A stretch of 8,872 bases of DNA from Bryobacteraceae bacterium (GTDB taxonomy: Bacteria > Acidobacteriota > Terriglobia > Bryobacterales > Bryobacteraceae). Below the pieces are notes generated by a model. The model worked only from the letters and a program-made list of their open reading frames with translations, was not told the origin of the DNA and did not search any database. Positions 5,727 through 8,872 of the stretch are shown here, piece by piece. Made by a program: the position numbers and the translations under genes. Each line of letters starts with the position of its first letter. The first letter of the stretch is position 1. The stretch is taken from NCBI GenBank assembly GCA_029975915.1, contig JARKOC010000286.1, positions 1-8,872 of the forward strand, written 5' to 3'.

Positions 5727-8700
5727 ATGCCCGACTACATCGGCAACATCGCAGTGACCGAGATCATACCGAGCGGCGTGTTCCCGCTCGTGCCGGACTT
5801 CCCGCACGGGCATTCCCGCGCGCGCGAGGTCGCGATCCATCAGTTCGGCTCGGGCAACGCCAAGATCGAACAGCGCTTTCTCCTTGGCACGGGCGCGCGG
5901 CGCTTTAGCATCCGCAAGAACTGGCTGCGCGACAGCGATCGCATTGCCCTGCGCAACTTCTGGGAATCGAAGTACGGGCCCTACGGCGCTTTCACTTACA
6001 ACTCCCCGAATGACGACGGTGGCGGCACCACGCCCCTCACATGCCGCTTCGCCAACGAGCCGCTGTCCTGGGAGATGGTTGCCGACTGGGCCTGCTCGCT
6101 CGGCGTCACGCTGATCGAAGTTCCCACGACCTCGCCTTCCTACACCCTCACCCAGACAGTCAACCGCTTCCCGCCGTCTGCACTCCAAACCGCGCTGCTT
6201 TCCCAGGTCCAAGAGATCATCCCGCTGGTCCGCATTCAGCCGCTCCAGTCAGGCTACCCGACGATCTACGTCTCCGACCGGCGCTGCACCATCGGCGGCC
6301 AACTCTACCAGGCGCGGTTGCTGGAATTCGACGGCATCTCGCAGTCCATCGGCAACGAGTCCGATGAAGCGCAGTTCGTCTTCGGCAATGCTGACCGCGT
6401 GATGCGCGACCTGGCCAACGATGTCGACCTGTTCCGTTCCGCACTGGAGTTCTCGCTCTTCCACGTCGGTACTGGCACGAAGCTCGACCTCTGGAAGGGC
6501 GACATCGTTAACTGGTCCTGCGACGCCGGGCCGGAGTTCAAGGTCACCGCGGCCGACGGCCTCTACGAACTCAACCTCCCGTATCCAACCCGCAAGATTT
6601 CCCGTACCTGCTGGAAGCCCTTCAACTCGCAGGCGTGCCCGTACTCGACCGCCGGCGCGCTCGACCTCGTCCACTTTCCGGCCGCCGACGCCTCCAAATG
6701 CGACAAGGGTTATGAGACCGAGAATGGATGCCTCGCGCACGGCATGAAGCGCTACTACGGCGGCATCATCGCCGAGCCGCAGGGCGTCCGCATCAAGGAC
6801 AACTCCACTGGTGTCTGGGGCTTCGGCCGCTCGACCATTACCAGCGTCTCGCTGGTCGCGGATTCGATTTACGACCAGATCGTGCCTGAGATCTACACCG
6901 ACAGCGAGATGCCCGTAAACTGCAAGGTCGCCGCCGGGCGCGACGAGAGCGATTTCTATGAGGGTCTGGGCATTGTCGGCGAAGGGCCGCTTGGCGCTTA
7001 CACACCGGCCCACTACGAAGACCTCGACAACGACGGCACCGCCGAGACGTTCGTCGGCAGCACGCTCGACGGCCAGGCGCACCACGGCTACCCGAACAAC
7101 AACTACGGCCTGCGCCAGTGCCTCGGCGCCGATCCCGCCGCACCAACAGACTTCTTCTCTCTCGACCAATCGGGCAACACCACCGGCGGCGACTGGCGCA
7201 AGGTCTACTCCGGCAACTCCACATACAAGGACAACTTCGCCGCCGGGACCGCGTTCATCGTGATCCGCCGCAGCGACGCCAAGGGCCTGCAACTGTCGAA
7301 GCCCGGCGATCACGCGATGATCGCCAACGTCCAGTCGGGCATGAGCGGGTGGGTGTGGACCTCGCCCGGCGTGCGCGTCTACGGTCCGCCGCTCACCAAT
7401 CCCGTGTGGGTTGCGATCAACATGCTGCTCCGGGCGCGTGGTCTGCGTTTGGGTTTCAACGCCACCACCCAGCAACTCGATCTGGCCGAGACGCTGTTCG
7501 ACGTGCAGGCGGCGGTCGACGCCGCGACGATCTGCAATGACCAGGTCACCAAGCTGGTCGGTACCGGCAGCGAGACGCAGTTCAAGTTCCGCGGTGTGCT
7601 CCAGGAAGAAAAGCCGCTCCGCGACTGGCTCCAGGAAGTGCTCATGAACTGCCTGGGCTACTACACGTTCGCCTTCGGCAAGCTCAAGATCGGCATTCGG
7701 GAGAACTCCTCTGCAGTCGAAGCATTCACTCAGGGCAACATCCTCTTCAACTCCCTGCAACTGGCTCCGTTGAAGCCGTCCTTCAACCACCTCACGGCCA
7801 ACTTTGCCGACGAGGACTACCAGTTCGTGAACAACTCCATCAGCCTGTACGACATCGATCACGCTACATTGATCGGTGGCGGCGCCGGCCCGCTGTTCCT
7901 GAAGTCGAACGTGAATCTCTCGGGCACCGCCTCCAAATCCCAGGCGGCGCGCATCGTGAGTGTGCGCCTGCGCGAGGAACTTGGCGGCACGTCGCCGGCG
8001 GAGTGGAAGGCCGCGCGTCAACTGTCGTTCCGGACCACTGTGCTCGCGCTCAACACCGAGCCCGGCATGGTGTGTTCGATGACGCATCCGGACATGCCGA
8101 ACGGCTCGGGCGAGTTCCGCGTCACCTCCTGGCGGCTCAACAAGGATTACTCGATCGACATCCAAGGCCGCACCACCACGGACTCCATGTACGACCTGGT
8201 CGCCGGGCCGAAACCTGCCGATGTCGTTGCTGCCCCGGTGCCCGAGGAGGTTCTCATCGACACCGGCGTGCCGGGGATCGTCCACGGAACGCCGAAGCTC
8301 CTGGATTACGGCTCGTTCGCGGTCGATGATCTCGCGGTCGAGCCCGACGCGGCGGGCAACCTGAACATCACGGGCGCAACCGAGATCGCCATGGGCCTCT
8401 ACTACGTAGATGAGTTGGCCACGGACCTGTGGGCTAGTCTCGACGCCGCCGTCGACAAAGATACCGATCCCGTGATCGTTTCCTGCACCGTGAATCCGGA
8501 CACTGCGCGCACCTTCCGCGTCGGCGATTACATCGTCTTCAACGACGAAGCGGCCGACGTCGTGCATGCCGGTCGCCGGTCCTACGAGTGCGCACAGATC
8601 ATCGGCCCGGGCGACACCGGCGACGTGGTCCCATCCGGTTCCTTCCAGATCCAGCGGCGGCCTGCCGGAGACGCGCGCGAAGACTGGGCCTCGTTCGAGA

Positions 8701-8872
8701 CGCTGCGGTGCGCCCATCTGAAGGGTGTCCCGTTCTACCGGCTCGACATGAAGATGTTCACCATGGCCGTGAAGAAGGGGTTCTTCCGGACGCCGGGACT
8801 GCCCGCGCGCATCGAAGCAAAGCTCCCGTCGGCCTGCATCGTGGCCGCAGTCGTCGGAGTGGCGAATCACTT
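5727..8872 (+). CDS. Tail-tip fusion protein: M-like + L-like [4Fe-4S] + J/hub-like (3' end cut by window)
   Basis: One frame open from ATG 5727 to the window edge: 1048 full codons and no stop. The first ATG after TGA 5685-5687 is 5727. Residues about 30-135 repeat the pattern of the M-like protein (RRFSIRKN at 58, YGPYGAFTYN at 83, TCRF near 105). Residues about 150-345 resemble lambda gpL / DUF2163-BR0599 tail-tip proteins, with strands IYVSDRRCTIGG and LDLWKGDIV, then Cys295, Cys304, Cys325 and Cys335; the first two are spaced as in gpL, which binds a [4Fe-4S] cluster. Residues about 345-830 look like the hub of gpJ and gene transfer agent 'megatron' proteins: GLGIVGEG, NPVWVAINMLLRARG (558-572), a GYYTFAFGKLKIG segment, a QAARIVSVRLREE helix, and a FRVTSWR strand. 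A Ca-loop-like DLDNDG lies at 432. Codon use is typical of a GC-rich gene. The product would form the tail tip and host-contact hub. The fusion is seen directly as one frame; domain names are inferred from pattern. Confidence 0.8.
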   Translation, partial: MPDYIGNIAVTEIIPSGVFPLVPDFPHGHSRAREVAIHQFGSGNAKIEQRFLLGTGARRFSIRKNWLRDSDRIALRNFWESKYGPYGAFTYNSPNDDGGGTTPLTCRFANEPLSWEMVADWACSLGVTLIEVPTTSPSYTLTQTVNRFPPSALQTALLSQVQEIIPLVRIQPLQSGYPTIYVSDRRCTIGGQLYQARLLEFDGISQSIGNESDEAQFVFGNADRVMRDLANDVDLFRSALEFSLFHVGTGTKLDLWKGDIVNWSCDAGPEFKVTAADGLYELNLPYPTRKISRTCWKPFNSQACPYSTAGALDLVHFPAADASKCDKGYETENGCLAHGMKRYYGGIIAEPQGVRIKDNSTGVWGFGRSTITSVSLVADSIYDQIVPEIYTDSEMPVNCKVAAGRDESDFYEGLGIVGEGPLGAYTPAHYEDLDNDGTAETFVGSTLDGQAHHGYPNNNYGLRQCLGADPAAPTDFFSLDQSGNTTGGDWRKVYSGNSTYKDNFAAGTAFIVIRRSDAKGLQLSKPGDHAMIANVQSGMSGWVWTSPGVRVYGPPLTNPVWVAINMLLRARGLRLGFNATTQQLDLAETLFDVQAAVDAATICNDQVTKLVGTGSETQFKFRGVLQEEKPLRDWLQEVLMNCLGYYTFAFGKLKIGIRENSSAVEAFTQGNILFNSLQLAPLKPSFNHLTANFADEDYQFVNNSISLYDIDHATLIGGGAGPLFLKSNVNLSGTASKSQAARIVSVRLREELGGTSPAEWKAARQLSFRTTVLALNTEPGMVCSMTHPDMPNGSGEFRVTSWRLNKDYSIDIQGRTTTDSMYDLVAGPKPADVVAAPVPEEVLIDTGVPGIVHGTPKLLDYGSFAVDDLAVEPDAAGNLNITGATEIAMGLYYVDELATDLWASLDAAVDKDTDPVIVSCTVNPDTARTFRVGDYIVFNDEAADVVHAGRRSYECAQIIGPGDTGDVVPSGSFQIQRRPAGDAREDWASFETLRCAHLKGVPFYRLDMKMFTMAVKKGFFRTPGLPARIEAKLPSACIVAAVVGVANH
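6609..6731 (+). other. Four-cysteine [4Fe-4S]-type motif in the L-like domain
   Basis: Cysteine codons at 6609, 6636, 6699 and 6729 give Cys295, Cys304, Cys325 and Cys335 of the fusion protein (spacings 9, 21 and 10). Local contexts are TCWKPF, QACPYS, SKCDKG and NGCLAHG. Lambda gpL and the BR0599 family carry a similar C-x8-C pair followed by a second pair about 20 residues on, and gpL binds an iron-sulfur cluster there. Cluster binding here is inferred. Confidence 0.62.

Noticed and set aside
6249..8870. Open frame of 873 codons on the minus strand
   Set aside because: It lies wholly antisense to the 5727-8872 tail-tip frame, which has recognisable domain patterns. Strong G/C at third positions in the real gene removes stops from the opposite strand. 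The translation is low in recognisable motifs and rich in Arg, Val, Glu and Gly, as expected of a shadow.
1..8872. tRNA genes, CRISPR arrays, insertion sequences or attachment sites
   Set aside because: None were seen by eye: no spaced direct repeats, no transposase-like frame, no terminal inverted repeats and no cloverleaf-like segment in the short gaps.

Overview
This window is a tail-morphogenesis module from a long, non-contractile-tailed (siphovirus-like) bacteriophage or prophage. The DNA is GC-rich, all real genes lie on the + strand, and the sequence alone does not fix the host. High GC, tight gene overlaps and the absence of Shine-Dalgarno-like sequences before the starts suggest a high-GC Gram-negative or Acidobacteria-like host, but this is only a guess. 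No integrase, attachment site, RNA gene or host flank is visible, so lytic phage, prophage and domesticated tail particle cannot be told apart.

Layout. Bases 1-828 hold a tail assembly chaperone locus of the lambda G / G-T type: a 160-residue upstream frame, a C CCA AAC slippery heptamer two codons before its stop, a predicted hairpin 8 nt further on, and a -1 frame extension running to 828. Bases 815-4102 encode a tape measure protein of 1095 aa. Bases 4099-4539 encode a small protein that looks like a virion-associated muralytic enzyme. Bases 4539-4940 encode a tail-tip protein resembling lambda gpM / DUF2460. These genes overlap by 14, 4 and 1 nt, so they look translationally coupled.

The coupling then breaks. 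Bases 4941-5056 carry no clear gene. Bases 5057-5623 encode a 188-aa cysteine phosphatase with a CX5R loop, much poorer in GC than its surroundings. Bases 5624-5726 are again without a clear gene. This is the profile of an inserted cargo gene (moron).

From 5727 to the right edge runs one open frame of at least 1048 codons, cut by the window. It appears to combine three tail-tip functions that are separate genes in lambda and in gene transfer agents: an M/distal-tail-like domain, an L-like domain with the four-cysteine pattern of the [4Fe-4S] tail-tip protein, and a J/hub-like region. The N-terminal domain resembles the stand-alone M-like protein on the other side of the phosphatase, so the cargo gene sits between two divergent copies of the same domain.

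Working together: the chaperones G and GT would coat and guide the tape measure protein, the tape measure would set tail length, and the M-like and fused M-L-J proteins would form the tip on which the tube is built. The muralytic protein would help the tail cross the cell wall. The phosphatase is probably not structural and may act on the host.
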